A stretch of 64,000 nucleotides of DNA from Oscillospiraceae bacterium. Its GTDB lineage: Bacteria > Bacillota > Clostridia > Oscillospirales > Oscillospiraceae. The translations under genes were made by a program, and so were the position numbers. The notes below the pieces were generated by a model that was not told the DNA's origin, did not search any database, and was given only the letters and a program-made list of their open reading frames with translations. Of the stretch, positions 16,706-24,632 are shown in pieces. Each line of letters opens with the position of its first letter. Position 1 is the stretch's first letter. The DNA lies in the NCBI GenBank assembly GCA_017395085.1, contig JAFPWF010000006.1:1-64000 (forward strand), written 5' to 3'.

Positions 16706-17105
16706 GAAAAAATTGCATTTTCTTCTTGACGTCCATTATACAGCCCGCATGGAAGCCGGCCGGTCGTCTACAGCGGGCAGCCTATAACTGCTATACGAAT
16801 TTTAACAGAAGAACCGTCAATAAAAGCGTCAATAAAAGGAAAAATTCTGCACAAAAAGAATTTTCAACATTCTGAATGATTCATAAACCGTAGCTATTCA
16901 TTATCAGCTGTCGCTGTTTCTTGCGAGTGAAATTCAAACCCGATCAGGTGAGCGCAGAAATCGCGCTCTCATCTGATCGGGTTTGAACAATTAGGGTATC
17001 TAGTTTTTCAATTTATATCTTGGTCTTTAATTCTTCATAAACAATGTTAAATCAATCTATATCTATCAGATTTCATCTTTCCCGCTACTCAATAACAATT
17101 CATCA
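16706..17105. other. Intergenic region with one long hairpin
   Basis: Four hundred bases of mostly AT-rich DNA carry no supportable gene. The only clear structure is the long inverted repeat at 16933-16986, listed separately. Upstream of the lepB promoter an A-rich stretch (16800-16870) may act as an UP element. Confidence 0.5.
16933..16986. repeat. Long inverted repeat, possible terminator
   Basis: TTCAAACCCGATCAG (16933-16947) pairs perfectly with CTGATCGGGTTTGAA (16972-16986). An inner GAGCGC/GCGCTC stem extends the hairpin. There is no clean T-run on either side. It lies about 120 bases beyond the stop of the CotH-like gene and may end its transcript, or it may be a dispersed repeat. Confidence 0.6.
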
Positions 17106-18683
17106 TCAAGTATGCCACTGACTGTTAAGGAACGATACTCGTCTGTCTATCCATTCCTGCAGGAACTCAGCTGCTTCCGCTTCGGTCCGGCAGTTTTTGG
17201 CAGGTTCAGAGAGTTCATGCTCGAAAGCGTGCCGATACCGGATGTTGTCCCATTTGGCGTAATTTTTATTAAACTCACTACGCAGCTGAGCAGCATCTGC
17301 CGTTATCATCTCATCACAGCGCTCAAACACACCACTGTCATAGATCCGTGTCCAGGTCTCCCGGATGCGTTCCTGGTACCAGTCTTCATAAGCAAGCACT
17401 ACAAGCCAGGGGTTGATCGTGTCATACTCTCCACTGCCCGACAGTCCTCCATTGACATCAGGGATAACGTTGCAAGCATAGAAGCCGATACCATCCAGGC
17501 AGCGATCCCTGTTTCCCATTGAGGAATCAAAATCCCAAGGTGCTTCAAAGCGAAGTTTTTTACTGCCTTCCGGTCCAAAATCCACATCCATGAAAAAGCT
17601 GGACCAATAGAGATCCGCATCGCAGGTGAGTTCGCTGATGATATACATATCCACCAGCGACTGGATATCCACGACGTTCTCCACTGCCTGTTGCGGCGTG
17701 ATCGTGTCCGTTTCAGAGATGCTGCCCCACTCCTCATCAAACACAAAAGACCTATTGTGATAGGCAGCCTCGTACATGATTCTATATACGTTATTGATAA
17801 AGCCCTCAATATAATCATGCTGCTCCTGAGAATAGATATCGCTTTTGATGGTCATTCCCACCGGCTTTTTTGCATCGTATTCCGATGTGGGAAGCGGCTC
17901 CATCGTACGCGTGCTGTTCAGGTCACCTGTGTAAACACGGAGAGCCGCATTTCCGGCAAAGTCAAGTGGGAAGCTGTTTAGTTCATCCTCGTAGGTATAA
18001 TAGCCGTCATATTCGAGGAAATATCCAATGTCTGTCCTGGTATAACCCTTTGGGGGTTCTGTGATGTCAATGCGGCAGTCGCTGACCTGCTGCATATCAG
18101 CAAGCAAATACAGACCATAATAATTGCCGTTAACTTCAACCTGAACGAAATCCGCATCGGCCGCATACAGTCCATGCTCTGCAAGGATTTCACGTGAAAT
18201 ATAAAGTGCAGCTTTATCCCGAAGCATGGACGCGTCCTTGTATTCCGCGAGAAGAACCCAGTTTTTCTGTTTTGCTCCGCCGTTGAGCCCTAAGAGATTC
18301 TGCTTCTCGGAAAACTTAATTCGTAGTGACTTCTTCGGATAATACGTTGTCCAGTTACCGCGCACCTTTACCTTTGCATTACAAGGCTTTAGAAGGAGTT
18401 CCCCATCTCCACTCCTCAAAGACACTCTGCATTCCTCATAGTACGGCTCCGGGGGAACGATATAATCAGGCCTGATCGAGGAAAGCTCTTTTGAAACAAT
18501 ACGCGAGACGGGTTCGGTAAGAAAGTCGAGGCTGTCGGCTCCCTCACGTTTCGTCTCAATAGAAAGAATCGGAAGCTTGACCTCCTTAGCCCTCATGCTG
18601 ATTCCTATCGCTGTATATGCAAAGGCACCGAGCAGCAAGACTGCTGTCAGTACTGTTAGAAGGATTCTGGATACGTTTTTCAT
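17106..18683 (-). CDS. CotH-family kinase-like protein, membrane-anchored
   Basis: This 525-residue protein starts at ATG 18683 behind an ideal AGGAGGATAAG; an in-frame start further upstream lacks a ribosome binding site. A basic N-terminus and one hydrophobic segment (ILLTVLTAVLLLGAFAYTAI, residues 6-25) put the rest outside the membrane. CotH-type motifs are visible: KVKVRGNWTTYYPKKSLRIKF with its paired lysines, KDASMLRDKAALYI, and the metal/catalytic segment WDFDSSMGNRDRC. CotH in Bacillus phosphorylates spore-coat proteins. Secreted or anchored homologues in anaerobes often sit with cellulosome or surface proteins. The substrate here is unknown. Confidence 0.85.
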   Translation of the reverse strand: MKNVSRILLTVLTAVLLLGAFAYTAIGISMRAKEVKLPILSIETKREGADSLDFLTEPVSRIVSKELSSIRPDYIVPPEPYYEECRVSLRSGDGELLLKPCNAKVKVRGNWTTYYPKKSLRIKFSEKQNLLGLNGGAKQKNWVLLAEYKDASMLRDKAALYISREILAEHGLYAADADFVQVEVNGNYYGLYLLADMQQVSDCRIDITEPPKGYTRTDIGYFLEYDGYYTYEDELNSFPLDFAGNAALRVYTGDLNSTRTMEPLPTSEYDAKKPVGMTIKSDIYSQEQHDYIEGFINNVYRIMYEAAYHNRSFVFDEEWGSISETDTITPQQAVENVVDIQSLVDMYIISELTCDADLYWSSFFMDVDFGPEGSKKLRFEAPWDFDSSMGNRDRCLDGIGFYACNVIPDVNGGLSGSGEYDTINPWLVVLAYEDWYQERIRETWTRIYDSGVFERCDEMITADAAQLRSEFNKNYAKWDNIRYRHAFEHELSEPAKNCRTEAEAAEFLQEWIDRRVSFLNSQWHT

Positions 18684-18746
18684 CTTATCCTCCTTCTGAC
18701 AGAAACTGAAATCACGAAACCACACCCGGATCTGTCTTACCTGTAT

Positions 18747-18755
18747 ATTATAGCA
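18747..18755 (-). promoter_or_regulatory. Extended -10 promoter of the CotH-like gene
   Basis: On the minus strand TGCTATAAT is a perfect extended -10 element about 65 bases before the start. The -35 region at 17 bases (TAGAAT) is poor, as expected for extended -10 promoters. Confidence 0.55.
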
Positions 18756-18877
18756 TAACATCTCAGCTTATTCTACAGAATATGTATTCTTTTCTGTATC
18801 GAAAATGAACCATGAACCCTTCTCAGTTTTTTGTTGTTTTTTTAGGGGGAGAGCTCCTCAAGCAAAGGAGGTTAAGT

Positions 18878-19078
18878 ATGGAAGACATACAAATCGTTGA
18901 TCTGTACTGGCAGCGTTCCGGCCTGGCCATACCGGAAACAAACCTCAAATATGGGATATACTGCTGTCATTCCGGATACCACGGCAACGGATATTGGGCC
19001 TCTCGGAATAACAGCAAACAAAATGAAAGAACCCGGCGTACCGGAGCCTGCCTTCCCCTGCGGGACGGCGGGCTCTGA
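18878..19078 (+). pseudogene. Truncated ECF sigma-factor N-terminus
   Basis: ATG 18878 follows a near-perfect AAAGGAGGTTAAGT. The first 29 residues (MEDIQIVDLYWQRSG, then AIPETNLKYGIYC) match the usual start of a Clostridia sigma-70 family group (pattern 'D..I..L...R...AI.ET..KYG.YC'). After that, no frame continues with region 2. The open frame runs on as unrelated sequence to TGA 19078. It looks like a deletion remnant of a sigma-factor gene just upstream of the BlaI/M56 pair. A short functional peptide cannot be excluded. Confidence 0.55.
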
Positions 19079-19112
19079 TTTTATATCTTGTGCAATCTTA
19101 AGAATCGTTCAG

Positions 19113-19141
19113 TTGACAACTGTAGTCTGGCGTGCTATATT
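19113..19141 (+). promoter_or_regulatory. Sigma-A promoter of blaI-M56 operon
   Basis: TTGACA (19113-19118) and TATATT (19136-19141) are separated by exactly 17 bases. The BlaI start follows about 45 bases later. The -35 element overlaps the first operator-like site. Confidence 0.8.
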
Positions 19142-19165
19142 GAAGCTGCTCGAGCTACAATTGTA
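19117..19165 (+). promoter_or_regulatory. Two BlaI-type operator candidates
   Basis: A perfect palindrome TACAATTGTA lies at 19156-19165, just after the promoter. A related half-matched site ACAACTGTAG lies at 19117-19126, against the -35 box. BlaI/MecI repressors bind TACA...TGTA dyads, so this arrangement predicts autorepression of the operon. Confidence 0.6.
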
Positions 19166-19189
19166 AACTGCCCCTGGGAGGTAATGCTC

Positions 19190-19567
19190 ATGTCAAAGGA
19201 TCTTGCCTGCAAAATTACCGGGTCCGAACTGGAAGTCATGAAGCTCCTGTGGCGTGCGGAGGACGCTCTGCCCGTGACGGAGATTCGTGAGCAGCTGCAG
19301 AAAGCAAAGGGATGGGAACCGGCGACGATAAAAACCCTGGTTTCGCGGCTGGTGGCAAAAGGCGTTGTCCGCCAGGAAAAGCGGAACGTCTACTACTATT
19401 CCCCGCTGATCCGTGAAGAAGAATACAGCGCATGGGCAACCGAAGACCTGATCACGCGCCTGTATCACGGCAGTGCACGGGATCTGGTTGCCGCGCTGGT
19501 GCATTCGGACGGGCTGACACAGGAAGACCTGGATGAACTGCGGCAAATGTTTCAAGTGGAGGAATAA
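19190..19567 (+). CDS. blaI: BlaI/MecI-family transcriptional repressor
   Basis: This 125-residue winged-helix repressor has the family pattern throughout: ITGSELEVMKLLWRAEDALP at the N-terminus, EPATIKTLVSRLVAKGVV for the recognition helix and wing, and a C-terminal dimerisation helix. The ATG at 19190 is preferred because GGGAGG is eight bases away; the ATG at 19184 is too close. In known systems BlaI is cleaved or released when the linked M56 membrane protease is activated. Here the stop is directly followed by the start of the M56 fusion gene. The symbol reflects the family, not proven beta-lactam resistance; no beta-lactamase is nearby. Confidence 0.9.
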   Translation: MSKDLACKITGSELEVMKLLWRAEDALPVTEIREQLQKAKGWEPATIKTLVSRLVAKGVVRQEKRNVYYYSPLIREEEYSAWATEDLITRLYHGSARDLVAALVHSDGLTQEDLDELRQMFQVEE

Positions 19568-22333
19568 ATGATGAATACCCTGCTGACGCTGACTCTCAGC
19601 GGCAGTGTTCTTGCTCTGCTTCTTCTTAGCCTGCGCTATTATGTTCTGCGGAAGATGCCAAGCACGGTGTATTACTACGCATGGCTGCTGGTGCTGCTTC
19701 GCTTTGCTTTGCCCCTCCCGGGTCTGATCCCGGCCGCAGAGGCCATGTTGGCGCCGCCCGAAGCACGGACTGCTCATGAGGCAGCCGCTCCGGACTACCG
19801 GGAGCAGACGCCCGTTCTTTTCCCGGGGGATGTCTCCCCGGGCGCTTTGCCTGCCCTCCCCGACGAGGCGCAGGGCGCCGCCGCATCCGGAGAGGCAGCG
19901 GAACTGCAGGCTCCGGCGTCCGCAAAAAGGGCTGCCTTTTCTGTCCCCTGGCGCTCGCCGGTATTCTGGCTTTCTGTCTGGGCGCTCGGCACCGCGCTGT
20001 GCTTCGGCGCAACGGTGTTCTCCTATCTCAGGTTTACCCTGCGCCTGCGGCGTGCGCTGCACGGGCCCGACCGCTTTGCCCGCGCGCTCTATGCCTCCAT
20101 TCCCGGGCGCAAACCCAAACTCGTCTGCTCCGGTGCGCTCCGGACGCCCCTGATGTTCGGCGTGTTCTCGCCGATGATCGTCCTGCCGGAGCGGGAGTAC
20201 GACGAGGAGCTGCTGCTCAACATTCTCCGGCACGAGCTGACGCATTATCGCCGCTTTGATACGCTTTATAAATGGGTTGCGGTTACGGTACTTTCGGCGC
20301 ACTGGTTCAATCCCCTCAGCTGGCTTGTTCGGAAGGAACTGAACCGCGCCTGCGAGCTGAGCTGTGACGAGATGCTGCTGCGCTCCATGACGCGCGGAGA
20401 AAAGCAGGCTTACGGCAACACACTGCTGTCGATGGCGGCAAATTCGGCGCTGCCCGCAGGGGTGGTCGCCACCACGTTTGCCACCGAAAAGCGGTATTTA
20501 AAAGAAAGACTGGTTCAGATCATGAATTATAAAAAGAGCGGGGCGCGGATGCTGGCCGCTGTGCTGGCGCTCGTGCTCCTGGCAGGCTGCGGCATGGCAG
20601 CCGGACCTGCCGCGGAAAGCGCTTCAGGCGCCGACGTCTCCCCCGCCGCGGCGGACGGCGATGCGGTCCGTGTGACAAATGTGGACGAACTGCTGGCCGC
20701 CATTGCCCCGGACACCGTGATTGAGCTTGCTGCGGGCGAATATGACCTCAGCACCGCTTCCGATTACGGCAAGGATACCCACAGCACGTATTACTCCTGG
20801 AACGGCGTCTGGAGTGAGGAGGGACAGGACCATGCCGAACTGGTGATCCAGAATGTGGAAGGCCTCACGCTCCGCGGCGCGGGGCTTGGCGAAACCACCA
20901 TTGCCGCCGTGCCGCGCTACGCCAACGTGATCCGCTTTGTCGGCTGCCGGAACCTGACGGTCGCTGACCTGACCGCCGGGCACACACTGGAACCCGGCTT
21001 CTGCTCCGGCGGCGTGCTCCGCCTGGAAAACTGCCTGGACAGTGCCGTCACCCGCTGCGGGCTTTTCGGCTGCGGGAGCATCGGCGTCGACGCCCTGGAA
21101 TGCAGCAACCTTGCGGTCACATCCTGCCGCATCTATGAGTGCAGCTACAACGCCGTCTCCCTGAGCCACTGCCGGAATGTTCGCGTGGAGGACTGCGACA
21201 TTGACAGCCACGGTACCCGCCCGGGTCAGGGGGAAGCGATGCAGCTCTTTGCGGCGGACTACTCCGAAGGCTTTATCATCCACGGCTGCCGCATCCACGA
21301 CAACGCAGTACAGTATCTGCTGCGTGCAAACTATTCAAAGAACACCGTGTTCCTCACAAACGACGTGCACGGCAACCGCGTGGTATCCAGCATGTTCTCG
21401 TGCGAACAGTACCCCGCCGTGGTCGACGGCTGCCGCTTTGAGGGCAATGACTTCCGTTTCTGGGTCCTTGACCACCGCTTTGACCCGGTTAACGTAAACG
21501 GAGAGCCTCTGGAGGCTGCCGAACTCAACGAGATGACCCTGCACGATATTGACCCGGACATTGCCGTCAAACCCGTCGACGTGGAGAAAGCGGCGGAGGT
21601 GCGGCCGGGCGGGGAAATTGCCGTCACCACTGTGGACGAATTCCTCAAGGCAATCGGCCCGGACCGTACAGTCGTCCTTGAGGGAGAGCTCTTTGACCTC
21701 TCCACAGCCTCCAGCTACGGCTCTGTTGGCGGGGAATATTACTTCTGGAAGCAGAGCTTCGACGGCCCCGAGCTTGTGATTCAGAATGCGAACGGCCTGA
21801 CCATCCGGGCCGCGGCAGACGATGCGAAGGCCACGACCCTTGCCGCCATCCCGCGCTATGCGAATGTGCTGAACTTCTCGAACTGCGAAAACCTCGCGCT
21901 CATCGGCTTCACGGCGGGTCACACCGAGGGAGCCGGGGAATGCTCCGGCGGCGTGCTGGACTTCCGGAACTGCGGCGGCATCCGGCTTGACGGAATGCGC
22001 CTGTACGGCTGCGGCGTCCTCGGCATTCATGCCGGCCAGTGCACCTCTCTGGATGTCCGGCGGACCGAGATTTACGAGTGCAGCCAGGGCGCTGCGCAGT
22101 TCTTCCAGTGCGACGGGCTGAACCTCGTCGACTGCGACATCCATGACGTGCCCTCCCCGGCGTTCCGCTTCTATGAATGCGGTGACAAAGTGTGGAACGG
22201 CGAGCCTTTCACCGGTCTTGACGGCATGTACGACGTGGACGCCGACGGCAGGCTGACGGAGTTTACCTACCCCGAAGAGGAACTGGAATACCGGGACGGG
22301 TATGTGCAGGTAACCCCTGCGCCCCAGCCATAA
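19568..22333 (+). CDS. M56 (BlaR1-like) membrane protease fused to two beta-helix modules
   Basis: Residues 1-345 form a BlaR1/MecR1-type M56 metalloprotease: N-terminal membrane helices, the zinc motif HELTHYRRFD near 221-230 and SCDEMLLRSM further on. The fourth membrane segment (LAAVLALVLLAGCGMAAG, about 328-345) contains a lipobox-like LAGC. In place of the penicillin-binding sensor the outer part carries two homologous parallel beta-helix modules (about 350-650 and 680-921). Each opens with 'V.E.L.AI.PD..I.L..GE.DLSTAS.YG' and contains many short 'C..L.......I..C' rungs. Such folds often bind or cleave polysaccharides. The ligand is unknown. ATG codons at 19568 and 19571 are both possible; GGAGG fits either. 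An upstream blaI partner supports a signalling role. Confidence 0.85.
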   Translation: MMNTLLTLTLSGSVLALLLLSLRYYVLRKMPSTVYYYAWLLVLLRFALPLPGLIPAAEAMLAPPEARTAHEAAAPDYREQTPVLFPGDVSPGALPALPDEAQGAAASGEAAELQAPASAKRAAFSVPWRSPVFWLSVWALGTALCFGATVFSYLRFTLRLRRALHGPDRFARALYASIPGRKPKLVCSGALRTPLMFGVFSPMIVLPEREYDEELLLNILRHELTHYRRFDTLYKWVAVTVLSAHWFNPLSWLVRKELNRACELSCDEMLLRSMTRGEKQAYGNTLLSMAANSALPAGVVATTFATEKRYLKERLVQIMNYKKSGARMLAAVLALVLLAGCGMAAGPAAESASGADVSPAAADGDAVRVTNVDELLAAIAPDTVIELAAGEYDLSTASDYGKDTHSTYYSWNGVWSEEGQDHAELVIQNVEGLTLRGAGLGETTIAAVPRYANVIRFVGCRNLTVADLTAGHTLEPGFCSGGVLRLENCLDSAVTRCGLFGCGSIGVDALECSNLAVTSCRIYECSYNAVSLSHCRNVRVEDCDIDSHGTRPGQGEAMQLFAADYSEGFIIHGCRIHDNAVQYLLRANYSKNTVFLTNDVHGNRVVSSMFSCEQYPAVVDGCRFEGNDFRFWVLDHRFDPVNVNGEPLEAAELNEMTLHDIDPDIAVKPVDVEKAAEVRPGGEIAVTTVDEFLKAIGPDRTVVLEGELFDLSTASSYGSVGGEYYFWKQSFDGPELVIQNANGLTIRAAADDAKATTLAAIPRYANVLNFSNCENLALIGFTAGHTEGAGECSGGVLDFRNCGGIRLDGMRLYGCGVLGIHAGQCTSLDVRRTEIYECSQGAAQFFQCDGLNLVDCDIHDVPSPAFRFYECGDKVWNGEPFTGLDGMYDVDADGRLTEFTYPEEELEYRDGYVQVTPAPQP

Positions 22334-22345
22334 TATCATATAGGC

Positions 22346-22381
22346 AAAGCCCGCAACCCAAATAAGGGCTGCGGGCTTTTT
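22346..22381. terminator. Rho-independent terminator
   Basis: AAAGCCCGCAACCC pairs with GGGCTGCGGGCTTT (one mismatch) around AAATAA, followed by T residues. It separates the M56 gene from the convergent cyclophilin gene and can serve both. Confidence 0.85.
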
Positions 22382-22407
22382 CATAGGATCAAATTCTTCC
22401 GTGATCC

Positions 22408-23010
22408 TCAGTCGGTGATGACTACGCTCTCAATCACGGGCTGCGCTTCGAGCGGGATGGTGCCGTTGTCGTCAATGGGCTTTGCATCCTTTGCAATCTG
22501 CTCGGCAATTTCCACGCCTTCCGTCACTTTTCCGAAGGCCGCATAGTGACCGTCCAGGAAGGTGGAATCGGCAACGGTAATAAAGAACTGGGAGCTGCCG
22601 CTGTCATACTCGTCGCCGCGGGCCATGGAGAGTACGCCCTTGACATGGCTGATGGGATTCTTGACGCCGTTATCCGCAAACTCGCCTTTAATCGTCTTTC
22701 CGGAGCCGCCGAAGCCGTCGCCCTGGGGATCGCCGCCCTGGATCATGAAGCCGTCAATGATGCGGTGGAAGGTCAGGCCGTTGTAGAAGCCCTGATTCGC
22801 CAGCTCCACAAAATTTTCCACGGTGATGGGGGCTACGCCCTCGTCGAGTTCCAGCTTGATGGTGCCGTAGTCCCGGATGGTAATCTCCGCATGGCGCAGC
22901 TTCTGGCCGGGATCGGTATAGGTATAGGAGGGCGCCTTGCTCCCTCCGCATGCGCACAGGCACAGCACCAGTACCAGTGCGAGCAGGATGCAGATGAGTC
23001 TTTTCTTCAT
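22408..23010 (-). CDS. Cyclophilin-type peptidyl-prolyl isomerase, lipoprotein
   Basis: This 200-residue protein begins at ATG 23010 (MKKRLICILLALVLVLCLCACGG) with a lipobox LCAC, so it is tethered to the outer membrane face. The cyclophilin core is complete: FHRIIDGFMIQGGDP holds the catalytic arginine, then GSSQFFIT, and FLDGHYAAFGKV for the substrate pocket. It should speed proline isomerisation in exported proteins. The extra upstream codons in the same frame lack a ribosome binding site, while GGAGAGGAAGAC precedes the chosen start. Confidence 0.93.
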   Translation of the reverse strand: MKKRLICILLALVLVLCLCACGGSKAPSYTYTDPGQKLRHAEITIRDYGTIKLELDEGVAPITVENFVELANQGFYNGLTFHRIIDGFMIQGGDPQGDGFGGSGKTIKGEFADNGVKNPISHVKGVLSMARGDEYDSGSSQFFITVADSTFLDGHYAAFGKVTEGVEIAEQIAKDAKPIDDNGTIPLEAQPVIESVVITD

Positions 23011-23091
23011 GTCTTCCTCTCCTTTTCTTCTTGCAATGCAGCTGCGTGCCAGCACACGCCGGGCCGCTGCCGCTGTTTTGCTTCTGTTGCA

Positions 23092-23120
23092 ATCATAGCA
23101 TATTCGCCCGCAGAAAACAA
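23092..23120 (-). promoter_or_regulatory. Sigma-A promoter of the cyclophilin gene
   Basis: On the minus strand TTGTTT (23120-23115), a 17-base spacer and TATGAT (23097-23092) form a good promoter, with TGC just before the -10 box. Confidence 0.65.
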
Positions 23121-23160
23121 GAACTTCGCGATCCTGCTGCAAGTCTCTCCGCACGATATA

Positions 23161-23206
23161 TAAAAAAAGGGAAACCGCCGCCTGCCGGCAGCGGTTTCTC
23201 TTTTTG
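23161..23206. terminator. Bidirectional terminator after the Ig-like lipoprotein gene
   Basis: GAAACCGC (23171-23178) pairs with GCGGTTTC (23191-23198), with A-runs on the left and T-runs on the right. On the minus strand it ends the lipoprotein gene 23227-24525. Confidence 0.8.
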
Positions 23207-23226
23207 CAAATCTTCCGGCGGGCTTA

Positions 23227-24525
23227 TCAGCCACGCACCAGGGAAACATCACCCAGCACATTGTCATGCCAGATCAGTTTGCCCTGTTCATTCAGGTAGA
23301 AGTAGCCGGATTCGTCAGTGCGCTTGTTGGAAACGGTATAGGAAGAGCCGTCTTCCGCATACTGTTCCACCCAGTACTGCCCGTCGTGGTAGTCCAGATG
23401 GTCGCGGCCGGTCACATCCGCAGTCATGGTCCAGACTGTCTTTTCCGTGGACATCGCAGACCAGGTGATTTCAACCTTCAACCGTCCCTCTCCGACATTG
23501 GTCATCGTCAGGTTGTAACGGTTGTCGTTTTCGCCCTTCCATTTGCCGTCAAAGCCCTGGTTGTTTGCCGGAGTTACGGTGCCGCCCTGGTTCTGGCCGC
23601 CTGTCACCGTAATGACTGCAGAGTCGGTGTTGGTGGTGCCGACATTGTTCCGGTAGGCGCAGTAGACCTTCCAGCCGTTCATCTCGGCGGGGATGTTGCT
23701 GAGCTTCAGGGTGCCCTGATCTCCGCCGGCAACCTTCAGGCCGGAGAACACGGTGCTGATTTCATTATAGGGGAGGTCGCGGGTTCCGTCGGGGCTCACA
23801 AAGTGCCAGACCGCCCAGATGGCGCGCTCGTGCCTGGCGACAAAGGTAGCGGCGCCGCCGGGATTCACGGTTTCACCGGTGGGGCTCTTGGTGACCTTCG
23901 GTGCGGCATCGGCGACATTGGCGGTGACCGTAATCGCAGCACGCTCGGTATTGGCGGAACCGTTTTTATTGCTGAAGCGGCAGTAAACCTTCCAGCCGTT
24001 GAGCGCCTCGGGCATGTTCTGAAGGGTCAGGTCTTTGGTGTAGCCGTTGACGATCTTCAGGGTCGGGAACTCCGTCGCAGCCTGCTTGTAATCCAGGTCG
24101 CGGGAGCCGTCGGGACTTACGAAGTGCCATTCGGCCAGGTCGGCGTTTTCATACTTTGCGATGAACTGGGCGCTGCCGTTCACGGCAACGGTTTCACCGG
24201 TCGGGCTCTTGGTCACGCGGGGTAGATTGCTCTGTACGGGCGTGGGCGCAGGAGTCGGAGTCGGGGAAGGGGTGGGCGTCGGTGCGGGGGTCGGGGTCGG
24301 CTCCGGAGTTGCTTCCGGCGTGGGGGTCGGGGCCGGAGTCGCCTCGGGAGTCGGGGTGACTATGTTCAGTTCCATGGGCGGAGCCGGCGTAGGGGTCGGG
24401 GTCGGTTCCGCGGCAGGCGCCGGGGTCGGTTCGTAGGTCACGTTGCTGGAGGGCCGCAGACTGCACGCACTCAGCAGCAGGAGGGCCAGTGTCAGCACGG
24501 TGAGGAGCAGCAGTTTCTTTTTCAT
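23227..24525 (-). CDS. Ig-like repeat lipoprotein with Pro-Thr stalk
   Basis: This 432-residue lipoprotein has signal MKKKLLLLTVLTLALLLLSAC with lipobox LSAC. A Pro/Thr/Ala-rich spacer (PTPTPEATPEPTPTPAPTP-like, about 30-100) follows. Next come two Ig-like modules of about 100 residues, each opening PRVTKSPTGETV or PKVTKSPTGETV and containing WHFVSPDG.RDL and NGWKVYCR. The C-terminal domain (GFDGKWKGENDNRYNLTM) resembles a small beta-barrel ligand domain. It is a paralogue of the neighbouring lipoprotein 24633-25697, sharing both module types. Its surface role is unknown; adhesion or glycan binding is a guess. Confidence 0.8.
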   Translation of the reverse strand: MKKKLLLLTVLTLALLLLSACSLRPSSNVTYEPTPAPAAEPTPTPTPAPPMELNIVTPTPEATPAPTPTPEATPEPTPTPAPTPTPSPTPTPAPTPVQSNLPRVTKSPTGETVAVNGSAQFIAKYENADLAEWHFVSPDGSRDLDYKQAATEFPTLKIVNGYTKDLTLQNMPEALNGWKVYCRFSNKNGSANTERAAITVTANVADAAPKVTKSPTGETVNPGGAATFVARHERAIWAVWHFVSPDGTRDLPYNEISTVFSGLKVAGGDQGTLKLSNIPAEMNGWKVYCAYRNNVGTTNTDSAVITVTGGQNQGGTVTPANNQGFDGKWKGENDNRYNLTMTNVGEGRLKVEITWSAMSTEKTVWTMTADVTGRDHLDYHDGQYWVEQYAEDGSSYTVSNKRTDESGYFYLNEQGKLIWHDNVLGDVSLVRG

Positions 24526-24568
24526 ATCACATTCCTCATTCTTCTGTTCTTATACTCATTGCGGAGAT

Positions 24569-24597
24569 ATCATACATCGGATCGCCCGGTTTGGCAA
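24569..24597 (-). promoter_or_regulatory. Promoter of the first Ig-like lipoprotein
   Basis: On the minus strand TTGCCA (24597-24592), 17 bases, then TATGAT (24574-24569). The paralogue has the same -10 box and spacing. Confidence 0.65.
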
Positions 24598-24632
24598 CTA
24601 AAGAGTTTCTGAAGAAGGCATTCCCACAGCGT

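Noticed and set aside
19193-20302. 369-codon minus-strand frame across blaI and the M56 gene
   Set aside because: Both plus-strand genes have clear families, starts and a promoter; the antisense product resembles nothing.
24161-24436. Plus-strand frame coding for a Gly/Val repeat
   Set aside because: It is the reverse of the Pro/Thr-rich lipoprotein stalk.
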